Of a stretch of DNA of 64,000 nucleotides, positions 46,491 to 56,570 are shown in pieces. The notes beneath the pieces were generated by a model. It was not told the origin of the DNA. It searched no databases and saw only the letters and a list, made by a program, of their open reading frames with translations. Source of the DNA: Woeseiaceae bacterium. Lineage in GTDB: Bacteria; Pseudomonadota; Gammaproteobacteria; Steroidobacterales; Woeseiaceae. Position 1 is the first letter of the stretch; every line of letters starts with the position of its first letter. A program made the translations under genes and the position numbers. The stretch is taken from contig JAJFKS010000033.1 in the NCBI GenBank assembly GCA_021773115.1, forward strand, positions 248,001 through 312,000, written 5' to 3'.

Positions 46491-47124
46491 GATCGACTCC
46501 AATTTCAAGAATGCTGTCATCAATGAATCGATAAGGCGGCACGACGAGGTTGGTTGGTGCAGGCACATTCTTGGTCACACGCCCGGCTAAATCGAACTTG
46601 GAGCCGTGGCACGGACAAAAATAGCCACCCATCCAATCCTCCCCGAGCCCTTCTCCAGCCACGTCCGGGCGAAATAGCGGCACACAACCCAGGTGTGTGC
46701 ACAGAGCCACTGCCACAAAAATTTCAGGGCGTAGTGAACGCAGCGGATTTTGCGCGTACGGCGGCTGCTGCGTCTGCACAGCTGAGTCGGGATCACGCAG
46801 CTCGTTAATCCAGTGCCCGTGCGCCATGCGCTCAAGCATCGCCGGTGTGCGACGCAAGATCCAGATGGGCTTGCCGCGCCAGATAACCGTGATTTGTGCG
46901 CCCGGCTCGATTTGGCCAACGTTTACGGACACCGCACCGCCGACCGCCTGCGCTTTCGCGCTCGGTCTTAGCGATGCAATAAACGGCCATGCCGCCAGGC
47001 CCGCGCCGACCACCCCGGTGGTGGTGGCCGCGGCGACCAGAAAATGTCGGCGTTGCCGCTCGGGATCACTCACCAACTTACTGGTGGATCCCGTATCCGC
47101 AGCGGCGTCTGGTTTGGATTTCAT
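46477..47124 (-). CDS. Rieske [2Fe-2S] protein (PetA-like), orphan
   Basis: The 215-residue protein has a Tat-type signal-anchor ([20 protein letters not shown]) and a Rieske domain with CTHLGC (Cys142, His144) and CPCHGS (Cys170, His173). It resembles the iron-sulfur subunit of cytochrome bc1, but no cytochrome b or c1 gene is here. Its neighbours are a MerR regulator (ATGA overlap) and copA. It could replace PetA under metal stress or feed the nearby cytochromes. Confidence 0.92.
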   Translation of the reverse strand: MKSKPDAAADTGSTSKLVSDPERQRRHFLVAAATTTGVVGAGLAAWPFIASLRPSAKAQAVGGAVSVNVGQIEPGAQITVIWRGKPIWILRRTPAMLERMAHGHWINELRDPDSAVQTQQPPYAQNPLRSLRPEIFVAVALCTHLGCVPLFRPDVAGEGLGEDWMGGYFCPCHGSKFDLAGRVTKNVPAPTNLVVPPYRFIDDSILEIGVDHATT

Positions 47125-47555
47125 AGTTCGACCTTACCTATGTCGCCGCCCATTTCTGCCACGGCATCAATCAGGTGGCACAAACTTTCGTGGCTGGGTA
47201 GTTGATCCGGCATGGACTCCCACACGTCGACCGCAGACTCAATACGGCTTTGCAGTGCGTTGAGTTCCTGGAGTCGCTTCCGATTTTCGTTTGCGCGCCG
47301 CGTGATTATTTGACGAACCTCCCGGCACGGCGATTGACCCGCGTCCGCGTCGGCCAATATTCTTTGTATGTCGCTGAGCTTAAAACCCAGTAATTTTGCG
47401 CGCCGAATGAAGCGAACACGATAAATGTCCGTCGTCGAGAACTGACGATAACCGTTGTCGGAGTCACGCGATGGCGTAAGCAAACCAATCTGCGTGTAAT
47501 AGCGCACCACGTAGGACCGCACACCGGCTTTGTTGGCTAGTCCTTTTACGTGCAT
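47121..47555 (-). CDS. MerR-family metal-responsive regulator
   Basis: The 144-residue protein has a winged HTH (VKGLANKAGVRSYVVRYYTQ), NGYRQFS, and a long helix. Cys77 (SPCREVR) matches the sensor Cys of ZntR, PbrR and MerR, and Cys126 (SLCHLID) matches the C-terminal Cys of that group; the central Cys-His pair is missing. This supports soft-metal sensing, ion unknown. It lies within the operon driven by promoter 7, consistent with autoregulation, and is the best candidate to control the eight similar promoters. Confidence 0.9.
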   Translation of the reverse strand: MHVKGLANKAGVRSYVVRYYTQIGLLTPSRDSDNGYRQFSTTDIYRVRFIRRAKLLGFKLSDIQRILADADAGQSPCREVRQIITRRANENRKRLQELNALQSRIESAVDVWESMPDQLPSHESLCHLIDAVAEMGGDIGKVEL

Positions 47556-47587
47556 CGCGCTTCTCCCGTACTCAGCGACAAAGTCTG

Positions 47588-47941
47588 CTAGTTTTTCGCA
47601 GCAGCCGTTCCAAAGGCTTTTCGAAGATAAGCAAGCACCGCCTGAATATCAGCCTCTGTAAGGCTCGGGTTGCCGCCCTTGACGGGCATCGCCAATGGCG
47701 AGCCTGGGCTTTGAAATCCGTTGGTAATATTGGTGATGAGTTCCTCATCACTCTTGCTCAGCGGCCCGTCGGCGGCGTTAAAATCCTTGACGCCCGGAAT
47801 GGTTCCTTTGCCATTCGCACCATGGCAGGCGATACAGGTCTGGGAAAACACCTTCTCTCCGGCCTCTACTTTCGCCCCTGTCGTATCAGCAAACGCCGAA
47901 ACATTCGCGCCGAACAGCAAAACCAATAGCGCCCATCGCAT
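47588..47941 (-). CDS. Soluble c-type cytochrome
   Basis: The 117-residue protein has a signal peptide ending near VSAFADT and a class I cytochrome c fold with CIACHGANGKG and a likely axial Met in SPLAMPVKGG. It lies one base after the next cytochrome gene and 32 bases before the MerR gene. It may shuttle electrons between the Rieske protein and a terminal oxidase. Confidence 0.92.
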   Translation of the reverse strand: MRWALLVLLFGANVSAFADTTGAKVEAGEKVFSQTCIACHGANGKGTIPGVKDFNAADGPLSKSDEELITNITNGFQSPGSPLAMPVKGGNPSLTEADIQAVLAYLRKAFGTAAAKN

Positions 47942-47942
47942 G

Positions 47943-48251
47943 TCAGTTGCTCCCTTGCAGGAATATCAGAATATCTTCCGTCTCCGCGGCGGTAAGCCCG
48001 GCACGAACTCGCATATGCATCATCGCCGCACGCCACTGGTCATCTCGAAGCTCCTTCGGATCGCGCATGTTGTGGCACCGCGTACAATTGTTCGCCCAAG
48101 CCTTGGCACCACGAGCAAACTGCATTGGATCGAACTGATTTGTCGTCGGCGATTCGGCGGCAACTGCGGAGCTCTGTGAAAGCGCAAGTCCTGTGCCCGA
48201 GGCAACTGAAACGAGAGCGAATGCGATAATGGGTAGTAGTTGCTTTTTCAT
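47943..48251 (-). CDS. Small c-type cytochrome
   Basis: The 102-residue protein has a signal peptide (TGLALSQSSAVAAE) and one haem motif CTRCHNMRDP. The rest is helical with two Met residues (AAMMHMRV) that could serve as the axial ligand. It pairs with the cytochrome at 47588-47941. It is probably periplasmic. Confidence 0.88.
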   Translation of the reverse strand: MKKQLLPIIAFALVSVASGTGLALSQSSAVAAESPTTNQFDPMQFARGAKAWANNCTRCHNMRDPKELRDDQWRAAMMHMRVRAGLTAAETEDILIFLQGSN

Positions 48252-48266
48252 GATTCGAATTCCTCT

Positions 48267-49535
48267 TTAGTAGCCGTAGGCGATTTGGACCAGCCAACGA
48301 TCATCGTCTGTGGATTCACCGACCAGACCGGTGTTGGATTCGTAGGCAAATTTCAGCATCGCGCTGGGTGCCAACAGATAATTCACGCCTAGCGCCCACT
48401 GCTCCTGTGATTTGTCGGCATGTGGCGACGTGTAGTCTGTGTAGCGCGCTACACCCTCCCATTTTGCGTCGGCAAACTTGTAGGCACCCTGCACGTACCA
48501 GGTTTCCCAAATACCACCCTCGGGAGCAATACTGGTTTGCTCGTCGGCAATATCTTGACGAATAAATTCACTTCGGAGATCCAGGTTGTTCCATTGGTAA
48601 CTGGCGTCGACGCCAAATACTTTGTAGTCGCGGGTTGGGTCACCTTCGAAATCAACTCCATCGTTCTCAACGACTGCAGCATCACCAAATGCGCCAGACA
48701 CAGCGAACTCAAACTTTGGAAACGGCAGCAAACTAACCCGCCCACCAAACACCTTTTCATCATCCGGGTCGCCTGTGAATCCATCGGTATCGATGCCGTG
48801 AATCTCGCCGTCTTCGCCTTCGAGCTTGGGGCCATTGCCGATAAAGCCGGCATAAGTCATTTTGCTTTGCTCGCCAACCCTGATGCCGCCGCGCAATTGA
48901 ACGCCCACCTCGGCCAGCGGTGCTGCGCCATCGTGGCCAAATCCTGGTGGCGCCGAAGGTAGCTTGTTGATCCAGGACGGGTGCATGTTCTGACGGAAAT
49001 TGCCGATGGGGCTCAAGAACTTGCCGGCTAGCAATACCATGTTGTTGTTGAGAAACAGATCAATACTGCTGTACTCGAGGGCCATGTTGGTATCGCCATT
49101 TTCCTCGATTTGTACTTCTATCTCCGCTTCCCACAAAATACGGTCTTTGAATTGGAAGTGAAACATTGGATTGAAGTTCGCGACAAAAGCAGCATTGCCG
49201 TTCTCGGGACTAACGTAGTCGGCGGATGCGTAGCCAGCCAGGTGCGTAACCGAGTTGCTGTTCTTCCATTCATTGGCAGCGATCTCCGCATTTTGCGCCG
49301 CTTGCCTGGCCGCAACGCTTTCTGCTCGAATTGATTGCATATCCTCGCTGTCGGGTGCCTGTCGCTCCTTTTCCAACTCAGCGCGGAGTACTGCCAGCTC
49401 CTCGGCCATCGCCAGTGTTTTCGCTTCAAGCTCGTCGATCCGGTCGGCGTGACTCTGCGCAAATACCGGCGAAGCGCTCACCAGGATTAGCAAGCAGAGT
49501 GTGCTGGACAACTTGGATTGTGGCGCTGTTTTCAT
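48267..49535 (-). CDS. Outer-membrane porin-like protein with N-terminal coiled coil
   Basis: The 422-residue protein has a signal peptide (ASPVFAQS), a coiled-coil stretch (DELEAKTLAMAEELAVLR), and a beta-barrel ending in the aromatic pattern VQIAYGY. The barrel is rich in aromatic and acidic residues, similar to phosphate-selective or trimeric coiled-coil porins. It is the first gene of the long operon and could admit or release ions or small solutes. Confidence 0.85.
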   Translation of the reverse strand: MKTAPQSKLSSTLCLLILVSASPVFAQSHADRIDELEAKTLAMAEELAVLRAELEKERQAPDSEDMQSIRAESVAARQAAQNAEIAANEWKNSNSVTHLAGYASADYVSPENGNAAFVANFNPMFHFQFKDRILWEAEIEVQIEENGDTNMALEYSSIDLFLNNNMVLLAGKFLSPIGNFRQNMHPSWINKLPSAPPGFGHDGAAPLAEVGVQLRGGIRVGEQSKMTYAGFIGNGPKLEGEDGEIHGIDTDGFTGDPDDEKVFGGRVSLLPFPKFEFAVSGAFGDAAVVENDGVDFEGDPTRDYKVFGVDASYQWNNLDLRSEFIRQDIADEQTSIAPEGGIWETWYVQGAYKFADAKWEGVARYTDYTSPHADKSQEQWALGVNYLLAPSAMLKFAYESNTGLVGESTDDDRWLVQIAYGY

Positions 49536-49611
49536 CAGTGTCTCCCTCGTCTCGTAGTGACCGTGTTGACGTTATCTAAAAAATTGAAAGCAATACGCTG
49601 CTCCAACCTGA

Positions 49612-49643
49612 ATGCTACGACCTATACGTTGCACACAGCTCAA
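49612..49643 (-). promoter_or_regulatory. Regulon promoter 7 (porin-MerR-copA-ackA-xfp operon)
   Basis: -35 TTGAGC and -10 TAGCAT are 20 bp apart. The spacer starts TGTGTGC as in the nqr and glgC promoters and includes GTATAGGT. The predicted leader is about 70 bases. Confidence 0.6.
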
Positions 49644-49701
49644 GTAGGTATTACCCACAGTGCACCCCGTGTTTTCCTGCGGCGCTGATGAATTCGCTTC
49701 G

Positions 49702-50217
49702 CTAGTCAGTCAACTCTTTGCCTTGGACGCTCGCGTAAACGCTGGTGCTACCGTCAGTGTGATACGCGATGACGTCGTACCTGACCGGGTTTGGACCTTC
49801 CATACCGGGTGAACCCATTGGCATGCCTGGTACCGCAATACCCTGTATGTCAACCGGCCGCTCCGTCATCAGGCGGTCTACTAAATCCGCGGGCACATGA
49901 CCTTCGACCCAGTAGTCGCCCACCACCGCGGTGTGGCAGGAACCCAGCCGATTGGGTACGCCTGCCTGTTCGCGTGCAGGCGCGGTACTTGCTACGTTAA
50001 CCGCGGCGACGTCAAGTCCACTTTTCTGTAAATGTTCAACCCATTTGCTGCAACAGCCACAGGTCGCGGTCTTGTAGACGACAATGTCTACGCCTTCAGT
50101 GTTCGGCCTCTCGGCCAGCTCACGCATGCTCGAAGTCGCCGAATAAACCAGCGCCATTCCAATGACACCAACCGCAGTAATTACCGTTATCATTTTTACG
50201 TTGTTCGATATCTTCAT
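49702..50217 (-). CDS. DUF411 metal-binding protein
   Basis: The 171-residue protein has an N-terminal membrane helix or signal and a DUF411 domain: VVYKTATCGCCSKWVEHLQ, then RLGSCHTAVVGDYWVEGHVP and AVPGMPMGSPGMEG. The CxCC and Met-rich stretches bind copper or silver. DUF411 genes are common next to cus systems. It lies 59 bases after cusA. Confidence 0.93.
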   Translation of the reverse strand: MKISNNVKMITVITAVGVIGMALVYSATSSMRELAERPNTEGVDIVVYKTATCGCCSKWVEHLQKSGLDVAAVNVASTAPAREQAGVPNRLGSCHTAVVGDYWVEGHVPADLVDRLMTERPVDIQGIAVPGMPMGSPGMEGPNPVRYDVIAYHTDGSTSVYASVQGKELTD

Positions 50218-50276
50218 TTTCTTGCTCCCAGTTACAATCGGCGAAAGACACTTGCGCTACTGTTTCACCGAATGTT

Positions 50277-53200
50277 CTAAATACGGATTCCCGAACGTAA
50301 ACCGTGCCCACGCCATAGCAGGAACAGCGCGGGAATGACGATGAGAGTGAGTATCGTGGCGCTCACCATGCCGCCGACCATCGGTGCGGCAATTCGGCGC
50401 ATCACCTCAGATCCAGTACCACTGCCCAACATGATTGGCAGCAAGCCGGCGATAATCGCCGCAACAGTCATCATGATGGGTCGTACTCGCAGTACTGCCC
50501 CATCTATGACGGCTTGTTGCACGTCTTCAGTTGACAACGCACGCCCTTCTGATTCCGCCGTCGAGATGTGTTGGCGGATGGCCTGATTCAGATACACCAG
50601 CATCACCACGCCGATTTCGACGGCAACGCCTGCAAGCGCAATAAAGCCAACGCCGACAGCGACCGACAGGTCGTATTCAAGCAAGTACAGCAGCCAAAGG
50701 CCGCCAATGAATGCCATGGGTAGCGTACCGATGATGATGGCGACCTCCGCGAATCGGCGAAAGTTCAGGTACAGCAGTAGTACGATAATGGCTAGAGTTA
50801 CGGGTCCGACGAGAGAAAGCCGCTCTTTTGCGCGAACCATGTATTCGTACTGTCCTGACCATGCGAGTGAGTAACCTGCGGGCAGCTCCACAAGATCTGC
50901 GACCACTTTTTGTGCCTCGGCCACGTAGGAGCCGAGGTCGCGCTCAGTGATGTCGACGTAGGTCCAGCCGTTCAATCGGGCGTTTTCGCTCTTGATAGCG
51001 GGAGGTCCGTCAATTACGTTGACGTCTGCCACGTCAGCGAGCGCTATGCGTGCTCCCTGGGGTGTGACGATCGGTAACAAGCGGAGCTGTTGCACAGAAT
51101 CGCGGAAACGCTGTGGGTATCGAACATTGACCGGGTAACGTTCCAGACCCTCGACGGTTTGCGTGACATTCATGCCACCCACGGCCGACTGCACCACGTC
51201 TTGAATATCCGCGATATTCAGGCCAAATCGTGATGCGCGTTTACGGTCGATTTGAACGTCGACGTAGCGACCACCAGCAACCCGCTCCGAATACACAGAC
51301 GCCGTTCCGTCAACATTTTCAAGTACGCGCTCGAGATCCTGACCGATGCGTTCGATCACCTTGAGGTCCGGTCCAGCAACCTTGATGCCGACCGGTGTCT
51401 TGATGCCCGTTGCCAACATATCGATACGTGTCTTGATCGGCATCACCCAGGCATTGGTTAGCCCGGTGTATTTCACAACCCGATCAAGCTCGGCGCGCAA
51501 TTTGTCCGGCGTCATGCCTTCACGCCATTCCTCACGAGGCTTCAACTGAACGACGGTCTCAATCATTGTTAGCGGAGCCGGATCGGTTGCCGTTTCAGCT
51601 CTACCGATCTTGCCAAACACTCGCTTGACCTCCGGCACCTTTTTGATCATTCGATCGGTGTGTTGCAGGATTTCTCGAGCTTTGTCGATCGACACACCGG
51701 GATACGTGGTCGGCATGTACATGATGTCGCCCTCGTCGAGCGGCGGCATGAACTCTGAACCAAGCTGAGTTGCCGGCCATAGCCCGATGATCAATACCGC
51801 AGCTGCCGCAATCAACGTTCCCCTCGGAAAACGAATCACGGCATGAATAATCGGCTGGTACAACGCAATGAGTACACGGTTGATCGGGTTTTTGTGCTCT
51901 GGGGTGATCTTGCCCCGTATGAAGTAGCCCATCAGAACCGGCACGAGCGTAATTGACAGGCCTGCGGATGCTGCCATCGCGTATGTCTTTGTGAACGCCA
52001 GTGGCGCAAACATACGACCCTCTTGCGCTTCCAGCGTGAACACCGGCAAGAAGCTCAGCGTGATAATCATCAACGAAAAGAACAGTGGTGGACCCACTTC
52101 GGCAGCCGCATCGCCCATGATGCGCCATCGATTTTCGTCAGTGAGCGGCTCCTTTTCAATGTGTTTGTGCACGTTTTCGATCATCACAATGGCCGCGTCG
52201 ACCATGGCTCCAATAGCAATCGCGATGCCGCCGAGCGACATGATGTTCGCGTTGAGGCCCTGCATTTTCATAACGATAAATGCACTGAGGATGCCGATCG
52301 GCAGGCTCAGGATGACGACCGCAGACGACCGCAGATGGAACAGGAAAACCGCACACACCAACGCCACCACTAGAAACTCCTCCAGAAGTTTTTCCTGCAG
52401 AGTCTCAACAGCGCGTTCGATAAGATCGGATCGGTCGTATGTCGTTACAATTTCCACGCCATCAGGAAGGCTGCGTTGTAATTCGCCGAGGCGCTCTTTG
52501 ACGGCATCGATCGTCTTCAGCGCATTCCCGCCCCAGCGCATTACGATAACTCCGCCGACCACTTCGCCTTCACCGTCAAGCTCAGCAATACCGCGGCGCA
52601 TCTGCGGCCCGATGCGAATTTCCGCTACATCCGACAACACGATGGGTGTTCCTTCACTGTTGACGCCCAATGGTACGTCGCTAATATCGTCGATGCTTTG
52701 CAGGTACCCACTGGCTCGGACCATGTATTCAGCCTCGCCCATCTCGATCACCGAACCGCCGGTCTCCTGATTGCCGCGCTGAATCGCCGTTTTGAGTTTC
52801 GATAGAGGAATCCCAAACGCACGCAGTTTGTCGGGGTCGACAACGACCTGATACTGACGCACCATGCCGCCAATCGTTGCCACTTCAGCTACGCCGGGTA
52901 CAGTCTGCAGTTCGAACTTGAGGAACCAGTCCTGCAAGCTTCTCAACTGTGAGAGATCGTTCTGGCCGGTGCGATCAACCAGCGCATATTCATAGACCCA
53001 GCCAACACCCGTCGCGTCCGGCCCGAGCGCGGGTTTCGCATTGTCCGGTAGCTGCCCAGCGACCTGGCTCAGGTATTCCAATACTCTTGAGCGGGCCCAA
53101 TAGAGATCAGTACCGTCCTCAAAAATGATGTAGACGTAAGAATCTCCAAAGAAAGAATAACCACGTACGGTGACGGCTTTCGGTACAGCCAACATCGCCG

Positions 53201-53411
53201 TTGTCAGTGGGTAAGTCACCTGATCTTCTACAACCTGGGGCGCCTGGCCCGGGAACGATGTCTTGATAATGACCTGTACGTCTGAAAGATCCGGCAGGGC
53301 ATCAACCGGTGTCTGAGCCACCGAGTACAAACCCCAGGCGGTAACAAATAGCGTTAAGATCAATACCAGAAATCTGTTCCCGATCGACCAACGAATAATT
53401 CCAGCGATCAT
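50277..53411 (-). CDS. cusA: Heavy-metal RND efflux pump, CusA type
   Basis: The 1,044-residue pump has the RND fold with twelve membrane helices and two large periplasmic loops. The proton-relay helix reads [20 protein letters not shown], typical of the monovalent copper/silver (HME4) group. [15 protein letters not shown] carries a Met of the likely metal path. It exports periplasmic Cu(I) or Ag(I) with CusB and CusC. Its start overlaps the cusB stop. Confidence 0.96.
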   Translation of the reverse strand: MIAGIIRWSIGNRFLVLILTLFVTAWGLYSVAQTPVDALPDLSDVQVIIKTSFPGQAPQVVEDQVTYPLTTAMLAVPKAVTVRGYSFFGDSYVYIIFEDGTDLYWARSRVLEYLSQVAGQLPDNAKPALGPDATGVGWVYEYALVDRTGQNDLSQLRSLQDWFLKFELQTVPGVAEVATIGGMVRQYQVVVDPDKLRAFGIPLSKLKTAIQRGNQETGGSVIEMGEAEYMVRASGYLQSIDDISDVPLGVNSEGTPIVLSDVAEIRIGPQMRRGIAELDGEGEVVGGVIVMRWGGNALKTIDAVKERLGELQRSLPDGVEIVTTYDRSDLIERAVETLQEKLLEEFLVVALVCAVFLFHLRSSAVVILSLPIGILSAFIVMKMQGLNANIMSLGGIAIAIGAMVDAAIVMIENVHKHIEKEPLTDENRWRIMGDAAAEVGPPLFFSLMIITLSFLPVFTLEAQEGRMFAPLAFTKTYAMAASAGLSITLVPVLMGYFIRGKITPEHKNPINRVLIALYQPIIHAVIRFPRGTLIAAAAVLIIGLWPATQLGSEFMPPLDEGDIMYMPTTYPGVSIDKAREILQHTDRMIKKVPEVKRVFGKIGRAETATDPAPLTMIETVVQLKPREEWREGMTPDKLRAELDRVVKYTGLTNAWVMPIKTRIDMLATGIKTPVGIKVAGPDLKVIERIGQDLERVLENVDGTASVYSERVAGGRYVDVQIDRKRASRFGLNIADIQDVVQSAVGGMNVTQTVEGLERYPVNVRYPQRFRDSVQQLRLLPIVTPQGARIALADVADVNVIDGPPAIKSENARLNGWTYVDITERDLGSYVAEAQKVVADLVELPAGYSLAWSGQYEYMVRAKERLSLVGPVTLAIIVLLLYLNFRRFAEVAIIIGTLPMAFIGGLWLLYLLEYDLSVAVGVGFIALAGVAVEIGVVMLVYLNQAIRQHISTAESEGRALSTEDVQQAVIDGAVLRVRPIMMTVAAIIAGLLPIMLGSGTGSEVMRRIAAPMVGGMVSATILTLIVIPALFLLWRGHGLRSGIRI

Positions 53412-54718
53412 TGTTTTGGCTCCATGTCATGCTGGCTATGGTCTATTACCGGCTCGGCATCTTCGGCCTTGGCGTCTTCCGTCGGCATTTCGTGCTGACT
53501 GTGATCCACCGCGTCGCCAGCATTCATGCGCGCCAACGCCGCCCCTATATTGGATTCGGAGTCGATCAGGAATTGTCCGGAAACGACTACTTCGTCGCCT
53601 GATGAGAGTCCCTTTCTAATTTCAATTCGGTTTCCGGATTCGATACCAATGGATACCGGCTGAGATTTGAAGCGACCGTCGCCTAGCGCGACGACGACTC
53701 GGTTGAGTGTGCCACCGCGGATGACGGCTTCACGCGGGACATGGACGACATCGCCGAACGCGTCCCCTTCAATGGCAACGCGCGCGAACATGTTCGGACG
53801 GAGTACCGTCGATGCATTGTCAAATCGCAAGCGCACTTTCAATGTGCGTGTTTTGGGGTCTAGCTCCGGATAAACGTAGTCGACAACACCTCGCCAGGTC
53901 TTGCCCGGTTGGTAGTCGAGTTCGACGGTCGCGCTTTGCCCGGCCTTCACCCAGGCCGATTGGCGCTCAAATACCTCGGCAATCACCCAAATCTTTTTGA
54001 GTTCAGCAATCGACATGATCTCTGTCGCGGGCGTTACGAATATCCCTTCGCGCACACCCAGGTATGCGATGACTCCGTCAGCCTCAGCAATGACGCGGAC
54101 GCGCTGATGTACGGTTCGTTCTTTGTCGAGACGAGCGATATCACTCGCATTTACGCCGAGCGCACGAAGTCGATCTTTTGACGCTCCTAACAGTAGCTTG
54201 TTGTTGCTCCGCAGCGCTGTCAGATATTCCTCTTGCGCATTGACCAGCGTCGGCGAGTAGAGCTCGAACAGTAACTGCCCCTTGGTTACCGGATCGCCGC
54301 TGGCCTTGGTCGCCAGTTTTTCGATCCAGCCATCAACGCGCGTGTGTACATGTTGCACTGTGTCTTCGTCATAACCGACATAGCCGACGGTGTCGATTAG
54401 CCGCGACAATGGGCCACGTTGTGCCTTGGCAGTCCGTACGCCAAGGTTATTCACGATTGTTGAGTCGATAGCGACAACGCCCGGCTGCCCATCCACTTCA
54501 TCCGCGTAGACGGCGACCATGTCCATGCCCATTGGCGACTTCCCTGGCTCATCGCGCCGGTAGCTGGGATCCATCGGCGCCACCCAGTAAAGCACCTTGC
54601 GATCTCCGCTGGATGCACTGTCGCCGGTGTTAGTCGTACCGCTCATCGAGCGGCCGATGAAAGCGCCGACGACGATGGCGGTAATTACGGCAAGTACCGT
54701 GTAGGTATTTCTGTTCAT
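53408..54718 (-). CDS. cusB: CusB-type periplasmic adaptor with Met/His tail
   Basis: The 436-residue adaptor has a membrane anchor, the heavy-metal-binding segment [20 protein letters not shown], a coiled-coil hairpin and barrel domains. The C-terminus carries a duplicated motif, DHSQHEM and DHSQHDM, separated by acidic residues. This looks like a built-in copper-loading tail in the absence of a separate CusF gene here. ATGA overlaps link it to cusC and cusA. Confidence 0.94.
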   Translation of the reverse strand: MNRNTYTVLAVITAIVVGAFIGRSMSGTTNTGDSASSGDRKVLYWVAPMDPSYRRDEPGKSPMGMDMVAVYADEVDGQPGVVAIDSTIVNNLGVRTAKAQRGPLSRLIDTVGYVGYDEDTVQHVHTRVDGWIEKLATKASGDPVTKGQLLFELYSPTLVNAQEEYLTALRSNNKLLLGASKDRLRALGVNASDIARLDKERTVHQRVRVIAEADGVIAYLGVREGIFVTPATEIMSIAELKKIWVIAEVFERQSAWVKAGQSATVELDYQPGKTWRGVVDYVYPELDPKTRTLKVRLRFDNASTVLRPNMFARVAIEGDAFGDVVHVPREAVIRGGTLNRVVVALGDGRFKSQPVSIGIESGNRIEIRKGLSSGDEVVVSGQFLIDSESNIGAALARMNAGDAVDHSQHEMPTEDAKAEDAEPVIDHSQHDMEPKQ

Positions 54719-56037
54719 TGTGATATCCCTCCGAGGTTGGCGAGCACCGCGTAGCTTTGTGCGCGCTCCACCTGCAGGCGAATGTGGTCAATACGAGTAT
54801 TCAGGTCATCGATATAGGCGCGCATAACATCTGCGAAGTCGCCTCTATCGCTTTGGTAGGCCAGCAGCGATGCTTGTGCGTTGTCGTTGGCCTGACCGAG
54901 AATTCGGGTGTCGTACAGGCCGAGACGGCGTGTTATGTCGGTCCATCGTGCGTACTCTGCTGCCAGCTGGCTTTGCAATTGCCGAAGCGCTTGTTCGCGA
55001 CTGGATTTCGCTGCACTTCGCTCCTGAAGTGCCGCGGACAATGTGCTATCGACTGATCGTTTGCGAAAGAATGGCAAGTCGACGGTGACACCAACTGTAA
55101 TAAAGTCGGAGCGTGGCTGACCCGACGGCAAGGACCCGTCTCGATAGCTGTACCCAACGTCGAGCGCCCAGCCCGGCTTTGCCCGTTGCTCGGCAATACC
55201 GACTCCGGCAATGCGTGCATCGATTTGGGCATTGGCGGCCTGCATCAGCGGGTGTTGGAGCAGGGTGGACTGTAGTGATTCGTAGGGCGGCACATTCGAC
55301 CATGCAGGCAACTTCAGCGCGACTGGACGGCTGGCTTCGCCTCCAATCCACTCGCTAAGCGCTGCTCGAGATCGCGACCGTTGTCGTTCGATCTCAATCA
55401 AGCGATCGTCAAGTCGACTCAACTCTAATTCTGCACGCAAAACGTCCTGTTGCGTCTTGCGTCCAACGCCATATAGAGAGCGCGTGATCGTTGCAAGATC
55501 GTCAAAGAACGGTCGTGACTCCAAAACAAGCGTATGCGCACGCTCCCAGTAGTAAAGGTCAAGCCACGATTGACGCACTGCAGTCAATACGTTGCGGTGC
55601 CGAGTGGCCGCATTTTGATTCATCTCATTGGCGAGAAAATCGAAGCGGCGCGTATTTAGTTCGCGAGTCTTGCCGGCCGGAAACGCCTGTCGATAACTGA
55701 CCGCAGCATTTGTCATGCCCTCAGTGGTGAAACCGCCAGACTCGAGGGGGAAATTATTCAGGCCAATCCGCAGCATCGGATCCGGCAGTTCACCAGCAAC
55801 TACACCTTGCTCCTGAAGCGCCAGGGCCCTGGCATGCATTGCTTGCTGGCCCGGTTCCGCCAACAGCGCCTTATCCTCGGCTTCGGCCAGGGTAAGCGGG
55901 ACGGAATGCTGCGAGAAGGCGCTTGCGGACAGAAGAAGGCCTACCACCGCAATCAGACTGCGTAGTAGCGTCGCCGTGTCGTTTCGGACGCGGTGCGCGG
56001 GACTTAAATCGGGCGCCTGCCCGAATGATGAATACAT
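54715..56037 (-). CDS. cusC: TolC-family outer-membrane channel, CusC type
   Basis: The 440-residue protein has a signal peptide (VVGLLLSASAFSQ) and two OEP repeats with long amphipathic helices. AGGAG precedes the ATG. There is no lipobox Cys, unlike E. coli CusC. It forms the exit duct for the CusAB pump. Its stop overlaps the cusB start. Confidence 0.92.
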   Translation of the reverse strand: MYSSFGQAPDLSPAHRVRNDTATLLRSLIAVVGLLLSASAFSQHSVPLTLAEAEDKALLAEPGQQAMHARALALQEQGVVAGELPDPMLRIGLNNFPLESGGFTTEGMTNAAVSYRQAFPAGKTRELNTRRFDFLANEMNQNAATRHRNVLTAVRQSWLDLYYWERAHTLVLESRPFFDDLATITRSLYGVGRKTQQDVLRAELELSRLDDRLIEIERQRSRSRAALSEWIGGEASRPVALKLPAWSNVPPYESLQSTLLQHPLMQAANAQIDARIAGVGIAEQRAKPGWALDVGYSYRDGSLPSGQPRSDFITVGVTVDLPFFRKRSVDSTLSAALQERSAAKSSREQALRQLQSQLAAEYARWTDITRRLGLYDTRILGQANDNAQASLLAYQSDRGDFADVMRAYIDDLNTRIDHIRLQVERAQSYAVLANLGGISQ

Positions 56038-56090
56038 CAGAAAAACTCCTACGTTGAAAACCTGAGAAAGGACTTGCAGCGTGGAGTTAG

Positions 56091-56525
56091 TTAATTCCGA
56101 TAGACACAGTTCAGAATGTAGAGAGGAACAGATGATTGGCGTCGATCCGGCGGATCAACGACCGGGATTCTTTGAACTATCCACAACGGCGACGATGGAC
56201 CAGCATTGGGCGGCGGCGCCGCGACATCACCAAAGTCTTTGAGGTCGAAAGTGTTGTACCGAGTATCAATCGCGCCGTCGTCGGCGTCGCAACACTCGAT
56301 CGATGCAGTTGCATCAAGCGTCGGTTCAGCATGGTCACCGCAATGCTCGTTCTCCGGCGCAATTGAATGCGTCTCAGCTGGCGGGCAATGTGGGCAATCC
56401 GCATCACTAACCGCGGCAACAGCACAAGGCTGTATTCCGAGGCTAACCCACAACGCGACCAACGCATACAGCATACGGCTGCTCGCCATACCGGAATTCT
56501 TGCGTTTTTTGGCGGTGAATATCAT
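56091..56525 (-). CDS. Cys/His-rich exported protein preceding cusC
   Basis: I choose the ATG at 56525 (MIFTAKKRKNSG), because the basic residues before the hydrophobic helix form a normal signal; the track starts at a GTG 15 codons upstream. The 144-residue protein has DADCPHCPPAETHS, EHCGDHAEP and IECCDADD, and ends SVPLYILNCVYRN. The tail form PLYxLNC is common in small proteins in front of cus/czc channels. It is likely a periplasmic copper binder. Confidence 0.68.
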   Translation of the reverse strand: MIFTAKKRKNSGMASSRMLYALVALWVSLGIQPCAVAAVSDADCPHCPPAETHSIAPENEHCGDHAEPTLDATASIECCDADDGAIDTRYNTFDLKDFGDVAAPPPNAGPSSPLWIVQRIPVVDPPDRRQSSVPLYILNCVYRN

Positions 56526-56570
56526 TAGTTTGGACTCGAATTGCTCGTTACATATGCTCATGCCTGGCAC

